From contig NZ_SMSE01000004.1 in the NCBI RefSeq assembly GCF_004354085.1, forward strand, positions 1 to 64,000: DNA of 64,000 bases, written 5' to 3'. The stretch comes from Seongchinamella unica. GTDB taxonomy: Bacteria > Pseudomonadota > Gammaproteobacteria > Pseudomonadales > Halieaceae. A program made the position numbers and the translations under genes. Shown here piece by piece: positions 53,155 through 61,862 of the stretch; within the stretch, counting starts at the first letter, position 1, and each line of letters opens with the position of its first letter. The notes beneath the pieces were generated by a model, which saw only the letters and a list, made by a program, of their open reading frames with translations, did not search any database and had not been told where the DNA came from.

Positions 53155-55404
53155 ATGAATTCAATAAAGTGCAGTAGTACGACCAACTTCCTGTTGCGAG
53201 CGGCTATCAGCAGCGCCTTGTTCACTTCCACAGCCACCGTATACGCACAGGGTAACCTGCTTGAAGAAGTTGTGGTGACTGCCCAGAAGCGCTCCGAGCG
53301 CCTGATCGAAGTACCCATTTCCATCACCACATTGAGCGCCGAAACCATCGAGCAAAGCGGCGTTAAAGAACTCAAGGAACTGGGAGATCTGACACCCAAC
53401 CTCATGATCAGCCAGAACTCCGACTTCGGTACCAACATCGTGATTCGTGGTGTCGGCGCCAACAGCCGTAATATTGGCTTCGACAGCCGCGTGGGTGTCT
53501 ACCTGGACGGCGTTTACCTCGGACAATCTCCGGCCGCCAACCAGGGCATGATAGATCTGGCGCAAGTGGAAGTGCTGCGGGGCCCACAGGGCACACTGTT
53601 TGGCAAAAACACGGTGGCCGGGGCAATCAGCCTGACATCAGTAAAACCCGGCGATGAATTCGAGGGCTCTGTCGGCATCAATGTGGGCAACTACAATAAT
53701 CTTGAGCTGCAGGGTTCTGTAAACGTTCCCCTCACAGATTCCACCAGCGTGAAAGTCTATGGCAACAAGACCACCCGCGACGGTTACATCAAAAACGTGT
53801 TTAACGGTGACGATGTGAACGAGCGCGACGTGGTCTCTGGCCGAGTGCAGCTGCGCACCGACTTTGACTCCGGACTGGAGATGAATATCAGCGCAGACTA
53901 CCTGGAACAGGATCGCATGGGTTTCAACGGCGAACCCCTGACCGATACGTTTGGCGCCTTTAAACCGGAAGAAGGTGCTGCCAAGTACGAACTATCACAG
54001 CAGACCCTGCTGGAAGACAAAGAACTGAAAGGGGCCTCGCTGACATTCGATTATGAAATGGACAACGGTTACCTGTTGAAGTCGATCACCGCCCGCCGTG
54101 ACAGCGAAATCACCTATGATGCCGACCCTGATTACGACAGCGCCGTCTTCTTGGGTGTTCTCTATACCGACGCTTATGAGCAAACCACCCAGGAATTCCA
54201 GATAATTTCTCCTGACGGTTCAGCCTTTAAATATGTAGCCGGGGTGTATTACTACACCCAGGACAGCACAACCGACCGTGATGCCATTCCCGGCACCGGC
54301 ACCATTCTCTATCCCCCGCTGGGCATCGAAGTCCCCATCGCGGCCTTTGGCATCAACCCGACGATGAAGGCCGTGGATATTGACGGCGCAGTCGATACCG
54401 AGAGCTACGCAGTCTTTGCCAACGGCACTTATGACCTGACCGATCGCATCACCCTCGGCCTGGGCTTCCGCTACGGTGAAGAAACCAAGGATGTGGACTG
54501 GAGCATCGACGGGTCCAATTCCGGCGCGTTCAGAATTGCGACCACACGGGTGAAGGACAGCCGCACCGATACCAGCTTTGACCCGACTGCCAGCATCAAC
54601 TATGCCCTGTTCGAAGACAGCTATGTGTATGCCCGGGTATCCACCGGGTCCAAGAGCGGTGGCTACAACCTGGACTTTATCAACGTGGACCAGATCGAAG
54701 CCGGCATCGAATTTGATGAAGAAACCGTAACCAGCTACGAGCTGGGTTACAAAGGCGAGTTCCCTGAGCAAAACCTGCGCCTCGGCGTGGCCCTGTTCTA
54801 TTCGGAATTCGAAGACTACCAGGTCAACCAGTACGTCGATCTTGGTGGTGGCCGCACAGCCCTGTCTATCACTAACGCTGCCGAAGTCATTACCAAGGGA
54901 CTGGAGGTCGATGTTACCTATCAGCCGACGGTAAACCTGCAGTTGACCGCGGCCCTGGGCTTGCTCAATGCGGAGTTTGACAGCTTCCCTGGGGGCGATG
55001 CAGAAGGCGGTGACGCTTCAGGCAACAAGTTGCCCTACGCACCGGATCTGACAGCGTCACTGGGGGCCCAGTACTACTATCCTCTGCCTTCGCTGAGTTC
55101 GAGCCTGTTGCTGCGTGCGGACTACAGCTATACCGATGGCTACTACATCACCGCCAGTAACGATGAGGGACACACCCTGGTTGATGGTTCACAAGTTCCC
55201 TTCGGCGAAGTCGACAGCTATGGCACCATCAGTGCACGCATTGGCCTGGTGAGCGATGCTGAAACCTGGGAAGTGTCCGTCTGGGGGCGTAACCTGACTG
55301 ACGAGGATTACCAGAACTACAGCTTCCGCGACTTTTTCGGCACCATTCTGGGTGGCTACGCCATGCCCAGGACGTACGGTATCGAAGCGAAGTACAACTT
55401 CTGA
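53155..55404 (+). CDS. TonB-dependent outer-membrane receptor
   Basis: The ATG at 53155 starts a signal peptide (LLRAAISSALFTSTATVYAQ); a longer in-frame start upstream has no support. The plug opens with LLEEVVVTAQKRSERLIEVPISITTLSAETIEQSG, followed by VEVLRGPQGTLFGKNTVAGAISLTSVKP and a ~600-residue 22-strand barrel ending in YGIEAKYNF (terminal Phe). This subfamily takes up varied nutrients rather than only siderophores. Its position next to an operon for hydrolysis and acid catabolism suggests uptake of that substrate. Confidence 0.92.
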   Translation: MNSIKCSSTTNFLLRAAISSALFTSTATVYAQGNLLEEVVVTAQKRSERLIEVPISITTLSAETIEQSGVKELKELGDLTPNLMISQNSDFGTNIVIRGVGANSRNIGFDSRVGVYLDGVYLGQSPAANQGMIDLAQVEVLRGPQGTLFGKNTVAGAISLTSVKPGDEFEGSVGINVGNYNNLELQGSVNVPLTDSTSVKVYGNKTTRDGYIKNVFNGDDVNERDVVSGRVQLRTDFDSGLEMNISADYLEQDRMGFNGEPLTDTFGAFKPEEGAAKYELSQQTLLEDKELKGASLTFDYEMDNGYLLKSITARRDSEITYDADPDYDSAVFLGVLYTDAYEQTTQEFQIISPDGSAFKYVAGVYYYTQDSTTDRDAIPGTGTILYPPLGIEVPIAAFGINPTMKAVDIDGAVDTESYAVFANGTYDLTDRITLGLGFRYGEETKDVDWSIDGSNSGAFRIATTRVKDSRTDTSFDPTASINYALFEDSYVYARVSTGSKSGGYNLDFINVDQIEAGIEFDEETVTSYELGYKGEFPEQNLRLGVALFYSEFEDYQVNQYVDLGGGRTALSITNAAEVITKGLEVDVTYQPTVNLQLTAALGLLNAEFDSFPGGDAEGGDASGNKLPYAPDLTASLGAQYYYPLPSLSSSLLLRADYSYTDGYYITASNDEGHTLVDGSQVPFGEVDSYGTISARIGLVSDAETWEVSVWGRNLTDEDYQNYSFRDFFGTILGGYAMPRTYGIEAKYNF

Positions 55405-55465
55405 TAAGACCTCTGCTCCCCCGACGGGCCCGACGCTGATTTGTCGGGCCAGGGCGGGATTCGGG

Positions 55466-55500
55466 AAGCCTGGCACACCTCCGGTGGGTCAGGCTTTTTC
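55466..55500 (+). terminator. Intrinsic terminator after the TonB receptor gene
   Basis: AAGCCTG pairs with CAGGCTT, with an inner CACC/GGTG pair in the loop, followed by TTTTT. It lies 62 bp after the receptor stop codon. It may also act on the convergent amidohydrolase gene. Confidence 0.75.
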
Positions 55501-55549
55501 CGTTATGACGATGCTGCCCCCGCTCCAGGTAGTCCCGGCGGTGCAGCCC

Positions 55550-57295
55550 TCACCGCGCATTATTCCCGCGTTGAAACACCGTTTTTCCATCCTTGATGGT
55601 TTCCAGCACCTGTATGTCGGCAATTGACAGGGGCGCGACCTTGAGTGGATTGGCCGAAAGCACCGCCAGATCGGCCTGTTTGCCAGGGCTGATGGAACCT
55701 TTACGATCCTCTTCAAAATACTGATAGGCGGCGTGGATGGTCATGGACTTGAGCGCCTCCAGGGGCGAGATCCGGTGCTCCGGCCCAAGCACCTCGCCAC
55801 TGCGAGTCACGCGATTTACGCTGGCCCAGAGCAGACGCATCATGTCCGGTGGCACCACGGGTGTGTCGTTGTGCGTGGTGAATGGCATGCCACGATCGAC
55901 CGTGGTCTTCAGCGGACTGATTCTGGAAGCTCGCTCCTCGCCGAACACCGAATCCCGGTGCCAATCGCCCCAGTAAAACGTATGGGCGGAGAAATAGGAC
56001 GGCACCATGCCCAGGGCCTCGAACTGCTCAATCTGGTCTTCACGGGCGGTCTGGGCATGGATGATCACCGTGCGGCGATCTGCGGGCCCCAATTGCTCAC
56101 GGGCAGCGGCCACTGCCGCAATCAACTGGTCCATCGCGGCATCCCCGTTGGCATGGGCGATCACCGGTATGTCGCGGGCATAGGCCGCTTGCACCAGTGA
56201 CAATACGCTTTCATCCTCCATGATCGGATAGCCGCGGTAGTTCGCGTCCTGGCCGTGGGGTGGCTGCAGATAGGGTCTGGTCAGCCAGGCTGTTTTGCCT
56301 TGCGGCGAGCCGTCCAGACTCAGTTTGATACCACCGATGCGTAAATGCCGATCGTATCCGGGCGACGATGAAAAGTTTTCGGGGATACGTTCTCCCTGGC
56401 GAAATACCGGATAGGCGACCACATCGAGGAACAGCATGTCTGCCTCTGCGGCAGCGTGCAGCGGCCCCATCAACTCCCTGACCAGGGCGCCATCCTGAAC
56501 CGTGGTTAGGCCATGACTGGCCATATAGTCCTGCGCGGCCTGCAGCGCAACCAGCCGTTGCTCCAGCGAAGGCTGGGGAATCGCCACCAACAGGGATACG
56601 GCGGCGGTCTCTTCGAGCACGCCGTTGGGTTCACCACCACCGGCGACGCGTCGGATGTGCCCGCCCGGGGGGTCCTCAGTGCCCGCATCGATGCCTGCCA
56701 GGGCAAGGCAGGCGCTGTTACAGGCAACCAGATGTCCGGAAACGTGAACCAGTAGCACCGGCTTGTCTCCAGAGACTGCATCAAGGTCGTGCCTGTCGGG
56801 ATGGCGATTCTCGGCCAGCAGGGAATCGTCGTAGCCATATCCGAGGATCCACGGGGCCTCCGGATTGGCCTCATGCCAGGCACGCAGGCTTACCTGCAAC
56901 TCGGCGATAGAGCTGATGGAACCGGCGGGAGGCGGCTGCAAATCAGCCATGGTCCGCCACATCGCCGTTATACTGAGGTGGCCATGCGCGTCAATCAGGC
57001 CGGGGATGATCGTCCGTCCACCCATATCGCGGATGCTGCTGTGCTTGCCGGCGGCCGCTATCACGGCGTCCTCGGATCCCACTGCGAGAATCCGTCCATC
57101 GCGCACCGCCAGGGCGGTGGCCGAGGGGATAGCCTCGTCCACGGTGACAATGTCGGCGTTGAGGAAAACCTCGGTAACGGCATCACCGGGGGCTACCGTG
57201 GCCCCCGGTTGGTTTTGCTCCGGGCCCTGCTTGCTGCAGGCCGATAACAGTGGCAGCAGGATAAAAACAAGCGGAAGGGCTTTATGTGAAAACAT
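55550..57295 (-). CDS. YtcJ-type amidohydrolase lipoprotein
   Basis: A lipobox (LVFILLPLLSACSKQGPE) with GGAGA upstream supports export and lipid anchoring. The amidohydrolase family 3 core is clear: IIPGLIDAHGHLSI (HxH), AHANGDAAMDQLI, QLGPADRRTVIIHAQTAREDQ, PFTTHNDTPVVPPDMM and SPLEALKSMTIHAAYQYFEEDRKGSISPGKQADLAVLSANPL. Members cleave N-acyl or other amide bonds. It is convergent with the TonB receptor and may share its substrate. Confidence 0.88.
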   Translation of the reverse strand: MFSHKALPLVFILLPLLSACSKQGPEQNQPGATVAPGDAVTEVFLNADIVTVDEAIPSATALAVRDGRILAVGSEDAVIAAAGKHSSIRDMGGRTIIPGLIDAHGHLSITAMWRTMADLQPPPAGSISSIAELQVSLRAWHEANPEAPWILGYGYDDSLLAENRHPDRHDLDAVSGDKPVLLVHVSGHLVACNSACLALAGIDAGTEDPPGGHIRRVAGGGEPNGVLEETAAVSLLVAIPQPSLEQRLVALQAAQDYMASHGLTTVQDGALVRELMGPLHAAAEADMLFLDVVAYPVFRQGERIPENFSSSPGYDRHLRIGGIKLSLDGSPQGKTAWLTRPYLQPPHGQDANYRGYPIMEDESVLSLVQAAYARDIPVIAHANGDAAMDQLIAAVAAAREQLGPADRRTVIIHAQTAREDQIEQFEALGMVPSYFSAHTFYWGDWHRDSVFGEERASRISPLKTTVDRGMPFTTHNDTPVVPPDMMRLLWASVNRVTRSGEVLGPEHRISPLEALKSMTIHAAYQYFEEDRKGSISPGKQADLAVLSANPLKVAPLSIADIQVLETIKDGKTVFQRGNNAR

Positions 57296-57424
57296 GACAC
57301 GGTCTCCGTCGAGTTATTTTTTCTCGGGGCTGGTCAGCGCTGAAGCTCCCGGTGGCAAATGCATCGCCTGATGTGCAGGCAGTTTATGCGCTGGACAGCA
57401 CAGTGCGAAAGTTGACCGCAAGAC

Positions 57425-59266
57425 TCACAGGTCGCGGAACCCTCCGCGATCTGCGCTGGCGGCGAATGCTGCGTAGGCCTTCAGCGCCCGGGTGACAACC
57501 CGGGTGCGCTCACCCTGCGGCTGCCAAGCCTCATCGGCAGGCAGGGCTTCCATCGCCGCCCGCCTCGCTGCCAGTTCCGTTTCGTCAACGGCAAGATTGA
57601 TGCTCCGTCCGGGGATGTCGATCTCAATGGTGTCACCATCGTGCACCAGCGCGAGCGCACCGCCATTGGCCGCTTCCGGTGATACATGGCCGATGGACAG
57701 ACCCGCAGTGGCACCCGAATAGCGTCCGTCAGTGATCAGGGCACAGCTGTCGTCGACACCCTGGGCCTTGAGGCTCATGGTGGGCTTGAGCATTTCCTGC
57801 ATGCCGGGCCCGCCCCTGGGACCCTCGTAGCGAATGATGACCGCCGTACCCGGCGCTATTTCGCCATTATCAATGGCGTTCAGGGCAGTCTCCTGCTGAT
57901 CGAACACCCGGGCCGTGCCGCGCCAGCGATACATGTCTTCCCTGACCGCACCGGTTTTGACAATACAGCCATTTACCGCGATGTTACCGAACAGCACCGC
58001 CAGGCCGCCCTCAGCGCTATAGGGATGATCAATATCGCGAATGCACCCGTGCTCCCGGTCCAGGTCCATCTCCTCCCAGCGCGCATCCTGGCTGTAGGCC
58101 CGCACGGTCCGCTTCCCGCCAGGTGCGGCACAGTAAAAATGATGGACCTCGGGATCGCGGCTGCGCAGGTAATCCCATTTTGCCAGCACCTGCTCCAGCG
58201 GCATCCCGGTTACCGACCTGACACGGGTGTCGATATGCCCCGCGCGTTCCAGTTCACCGAGGATTGCCATGATACCGCCGGCGCGGTGCACGTCCTCCAT
58301 GTAATAGTTCTGGGTCGCGGGAGAGACCTTGCATAAATGCGGTATCTGCCGCGACAGGGAATCGATATCCGCCATGGTGAAATCGACCTCCGCTTCCTGG
58401 GCCATGGCCAGCAGGTGAAGAATCGTGTTGGTGGACCCGCCCATGGCGATATCCACTTTCATCGCATTGACAAAGGACTCCCGCGTGGCGATGTTGCGCG
58501 GCAGCACACTGTCGTCATCCTCGTGGTAAAAACGCCTGGTATTTTCCACCACCTGGCGCGCGGCCCGGACAAAAAGTTCCCGGCGGTCTGCGTGGGTGGC
58601 AAGCAGCGAGCCGTTGCCCGGCAGGGCAAGGCCGAGCGCTTCCGCCAGACAGTTCATGGAGTTGGCGGTAAACATGCCAGAGCAGGAACCACAGGTCGGG
58701 CAGGCGCTGGATTCCAGTTCTTCCATGTCGGTCGAGATCACGTTGGGATCAAATGCCGAGACGTAGGTCTCGATGGGATCCACCCGCCGGGTGCCTTCAG
58801 GCTTCTCCAGCCGACCCGCTTCCATCGGTCCACCGGACACATACACCACCGGAATATTCAGGCGCAGGCCGGCCATCAGCATGCCGGGGGTAATCTTGTC
58901 GCAGTTGGAAATACAGATCAGGGCATCGACGCAGTGGGCGTTGCTCATGTATTCGATGCTGTCGGCAATGATCTCGCGACTGGGCAGGCTGTATAACATG
59001 CCATCGTGGCCCATGGCGATCCCGTCATCCACGGCGATCGTGTTGAACTCACGCGGGATGCCACCGGCTTCCCAGATCGCCTCGCAGACCAGGCGTCCCA
59101 CCTCCTGCAAGTGCACATGCCCCGGCACGAATTCGGTGAACGAGTTGGCCACCGCGATCACCGGTTTGCCAAAATCTGTCGGTTTGACGCCGCCGGCCTG
59201 CCACAACGACCTGGCTGCTGCCGCCGACTTGCCTTGGGTGACTTTTGAAGAACGTAATGCTGGCAT
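57425..59266 (-). CDS. ilvD: Dihydroxy-acid dehydratase
   Basis: IlvD makes 2-oxoisovalerate and 2-oxo-3-methylvalerate in branched-chain amino acid synthesis, using a [4Fe-4S] or [2Fe-2S] cluster. At 613 residues it is the full-length E. coli type. Cluster Cys lie in [17 protein letters not shown] and [32 protein letters not shown]; the C-terminal [23 protein letters not shown] is complete. The GGGAGGG ribosome binding site precedes the ATG. It stands alone, not in an ilv operon. Confidence 0.96.
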   Translation of the reverse strand: MPALRSSKVTQGKSAAAARSLWQAGGVKPTDFGKPVIAVANSFTEFVPGHVHLQEVGRLVCEAIWEAGGIPREFNTIAVDDGIAMGHDGMLYSLPSREIIADSIEYMSNAHCVDALICISNCDKITPGMLMAGLRLNIPVVYVSGGPMEAGRLEKPEGTRRVDPIETYVSAFDPNVISTDMEELESSACPTCGSCSGMFTANSMNCLAEALGLALPGNGSLLATHADRRELFVRAARQVVENTRRFYHEDDDSVLPRNIATRESFVNAMKVDIAMGGSTNTILHLLAMAQEAEVDFTMADIDSLSRQIPHLCKVSPATQNYYMEDVHRAGGIMAILGELERAGHIDTRVRSVTGMPLEQVLAKWDYLRSRDPEVHHFYCAAPGGKRTVRAYSQDARWEEMDLDREHGCIRDIDHPYSAEGGLAVLFGNIAVNGCIVKTGAVREDMYRWRGTARVFDQQETALNAIDNGEIAPGTAVIIRYEGPRGGPGMQEMLKPTMSLKAQGVDDSCALITDGRYSGATAGLSIGHVSPEAANGGALALVHDGDTIEIDIPGRSINLAVDETELAARRAAMEALPADEAWQPQGERTRVVTRALKAYAAFAASADRGGFRDL

Positions 59267-59385
59267 TTTCGGACCCTCCCCGGGTTAGGTGCAGACTACC
59301 ATCGTTAACCGCCTATAATCAGCCATTGACGAGGGTGTCGCTTGATATCGGTCGACCTGCCGATGGTGACAGTTTTTTACAACCC

Positions 59386-59403
59386 TGTCCTGTCAAAACA
59401 AGC
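59386..59403 (+). promoter_or_regulatory. AraC-type motif site d, before the GH88-like gene
   Basis: TGTCCTGTCAAAACAAGC matches sites b and c in 15 of 18 bases and has the same orientation and spacing (57 bp before the ATG) as site a. A TAAGATTAT (59422-59430) downstream may be part of a -10 region. Confidence 0.5.
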
Positions 59404-59460
59404 GAAACAGGCAAAGACGGGTAAGATTATGCCCTGCCAACTTAATAACGGAGAAGCATC

Positions 59461-60615
59461 ATGGCCAATCGAGAAAAAGCACTAGAGCTGCTGTGCCAGC
59501 GCGTTCTTAGCACCCGCGAACAAATAGGCGACGCCTGGGCACACAACGCAGACCCTGAAACGGGCAAGTGGAATACGGTAGAGACCGGTGACTGGGTCGA
59601 CGGTCACTGGGTTGACATGCTGCGTATGACCGGTGAGCTTCTGGACCGCCCCGAGTTGCTCGAAGAGGCCTTCAGCCGCACCGAAAGCATTCGCTACAAA
59701 CTGGAACTGGATGACATGTTCCGCGGTCACCGCTTCGCCTATTCCGCCGCGCGACTGCACGCGGCAACCGGCGACGAGCACATGCGCACGCTGGCACTGG
59801 CAGCGGCCTGGGCCCTGCGCTCCAGCGCCAACAAGGGCAATGGCGCCATGCCGGTAGGCACCCAGTGCCAGGTACTGGGTGCCGTCGAATTTTCCGATGA
59901 AGTGGCCAAGGGCGCCCTGTCACGCAACACCATTTGTGTTGATAACGTTCACCCTCCCCTTATCCTGGACTGGTGGGCCTGGAAGCAAACCGGTGACGAT
60001 ACCTTCCGGATTGGGGCCGAGCGCATGCTCAAGGTGCTGGAAGAGCACTTTATTCGCGAGGACGGCTCTACCATCGAGAATATCATGTTCAACTGGGAGA
60101 CCGGTGAACTGATTACCGAGATTCCCACCCTGCTCGGTTACGCGGACGACTCCTGCTGGACCCGCGGCCAGGCCTGGGCCATCGCCGGCAACCTGTGGGG
60201 CTACGAGCACACCCGCAACACCCACTACCTGGAAGTGGCAGGCAAACTGTTTGACTACTGGTGGGACCGGGTCGGTGCCGACATTCCGCCCTGGGATTTC
60301 AATGACCCGGACCCGGATGCGCCGCTGGATTCATCATCTTCTGCCATCGTCTGTTCGGCCCTGGCGCGCCTTGCGGTACTGGACCCCTTACCCGAGGAAG
60401 CCAAACCCTTCACGGAGCGCCTCGAGCCCATGCTGGACAGCCTGTGCAAGCGCCTGACACCCGTGGATGACCAGGATGAACGCCCGGCAGGCATGCTCCT
60501 GGACGGCTGCATGAACGGCAGAAAACAGGTTGCGCACAGAAACGAGTTGATCTGGGGCGACTTCTACCTGATGGAAGCCCTGTACTGCCTGGAAAAGGGC
60601 GGCCTCGCCAGCTAA
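59461..60615 (+). CDS. GH88-like (unsaturated glucuronyl hydrolase family) enzyme
   Basis: The 384-residue (alpha/alpha)6-barrel protein has GH88 hallmarks: RYKLELDDMFRGHRFAYSAARLHAATGD, SRNTICVDNVHPPLILDWWAWKQTGD (Asp), SCWTRGQAWAIAGNLWGYEHT, DSSSSAIVCSALARLA and a closing MLLDGCMNGRKQVAHRNELIWGDFYLMEALYCLE. GH88 enzymes release unsaturated uronic acid from lyase products. There is no signal peptide, so it acts in the cytoplasm on imported oligosaccharides. It has a motif site 57 bp upstream and the AraC gene next door. No polysaccharide lyase is in the window. Confidence 0.8.
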   Translation: MANREKALELLCQRVLSTREQIGDAWAHNADPETGKWNTVETGDWVDGHWVDMLRMTGELLDRPELLEEAFSRTESIRYKLELDDMFRGHRFAYSAARLHAATGDEHMRTLALAAAWALRSSANKGNGAMPVGTQCQVLGAVEFSDEVAKGALSRNTICVDNVHPPLILDWWAWKQTGDDTFRIGAERMLKVLEEHFIREDGSTIENIMFNWETGELITEIPTLLGYADDSCWTRGQAWAIAGNLWGYEHTRNTHYLEVAGKLFDYWWDRVGADIPPWDFNDPDPDAPLDSSSSAIVCSALARLAVLDPLPEEAKPFTERLEPMLDSLCKRLTPVDDQDERPAGMLLDGCMNGRKQVAHRNELIWGDFYLMEALYCLEKGGLAS

Positions 60616-60660
60616 CCGCAGCAGCTTACCCCGGTAACCCGGGACGCGGAGAGACTGCTC

Positions 60661-61686
60661 TCACGCGTTTCCGGGTTTCACCCTCTCCCGCCACACTGCC
60701 GGCGAGACGCGGTGACGGGTCTTGAAGGCATGGGAAAAGCAGCTCAATTCACTGAATCCCAGAATGTCGGCAATCGTTGTCAGCGGGATTTCAGAATCCT
60801 TCAGATAGCGCTCTGCCATATCCAGTCGCACCTCTGCCTTTAACTCGCGAAAGGTAGCGCCGTGGGCGTTCAGCGCCCGTTGCAGTGCCTTCGGGTGCAT
60901 GGACAACACCTCCGCTATCGCACTTTGGGTACAGGCCGGGGTGTGCATGCGCTGCTCGATCAGCTCTTTCATTCGCGAACAAAAATCTTCCTGGCGCTCG
61001 TACTCGTCCTCCAGTGCCTGCACCTGCCTGCTTATCTGTTCGTACAGGCTACTGTTGTGATCCGATATTTCCCCCGACAGGTCAGACGCAGGAAATACGA
61101 TGGAGTTAAATTCCCGATTGAAGGCAACTTCAACCCCAAAGAACCGATTGTAGAGATGGTGGCTCTCCGGCGTAGGATGGATAAACCCGACGGATGACGG
61201 CCGCCAGTGCTTGCCACAAAGCGCTTTCAACACGCCGACCACGGAGCAGGTACTGTAGACCCCCCACTGGAAGGTGGGTACTTCGGTGGCGACCCTGTCA
61301 GTCCGGGTGAGCCAGGCGCTATCGCCCTCCACATCCAGCTGCCAGGACATGCCGCGATTATGCAGGTGCAAGTGTTTTACCGCCGCCTTTATCGCCTCTC
61401 CGACATCAGGGGAATGGGCCACCAGGGGCCACAGCACGCCGATTTGATAGAGTTTTCTTTTTTCGCCCATCATCAGCCCGAAGTCCGGGCGGCGCAGATG
61501 CCTGGCGGCGATGTCCAGCAGTTCGCAGGCACTTTCGCAGGGCACCAGGTGATCCGGGTTTGCCAGCAGCTTTGAGCTCAGGCCCACCCGCCGATAAAAG
61601 GGGTCCGGGGAAGCACCCAGTTCCCGCACAAGGTCATCGAAGCCCGCCAGGACCTCGCTGCGCACCAGATGAACTTCACTGCTCAT
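60661..61686 (-). CDS. AraC-family transcriptional regulator
   Basis: The N-terminal ~210 residues form the arabinose-binding-like ligand domain of the ArgR/OruR group: ACELLDIAARHLRRPDFGLMMGE and GVLWPLVAHSPDVGEAIKAAVKHL. The C-terminal ~100 residues are a two-HTH AraC domain: AIAEVLSMHPKALQRALNAHGATFRELKAEVRLDMAERYLKDSEIPLTTIADILGFSELSCFSHAFKTRHRVSPAVWRE. The length, 341 residues, is usual. A copy of the 18-bp motif lies 63 bp upstream (61749-61766), so autoregulation and control of the catabolic island are likely. Confidence 0.92.
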   Translation of the reverse strand: MSSEVHLVRSEVLAGFDDLVRELGASPDPFYRRVGLSSKLLANPDHLVPCESACELLDIAARHLRRPDFGLMMGEKRKLYQIGVLWPLVAHSPDVGEAIKAAVKHLHLHNRGMSWQLDVEGDSAWLTRTDRVATEVPTFQWGVYSTCSVVGVLKALCGKHWRPSSVGFIHPTPESHHLYNRFFGVEVAFNREFNSIVFPASDLSGEISDHNSSLYEQISRQVQALEDEYERQEDFCSRMKELIEQRMHTPACTQSAIAEVLSMHPKALQRALNAHGATFRELKAEVRLDMAERYLKDSEIPLTTIADILGFSELSCFSHAFKTRHRVSPAVWRERVKPGNA

Positions 61687-61748
61687 AGTCTTATTATTCG
61701 CCCGTAAGCCGGCATGTACGAGCGGATACTACTGCGAGCGGCGGGCGT

Positions 61749-61766
61749 TGTCCACTCACAACAAGC
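61749..61766 (+). promoter_or_regulatory. AraC-type motif site c, upstream of the AraC gene
   Basis: TGTCCACTCACAACAAGC is identical to site b. It lies 63 bp upstream of the AraC-type ATG, in the opposite orientation to that gene. A preceding GGGCGT is also shared with site b. Confidence 0.6.
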
Positions 61767-61862
61767 CGGTAGCCGGCGTGAACTCCCGGGCACCGCAGGC
61801 CTGCGCGCATCGAACATTGGAGTCGGCTGAGCTGACCCGGCTGGCGCCAGTCGGTCCCGCCT

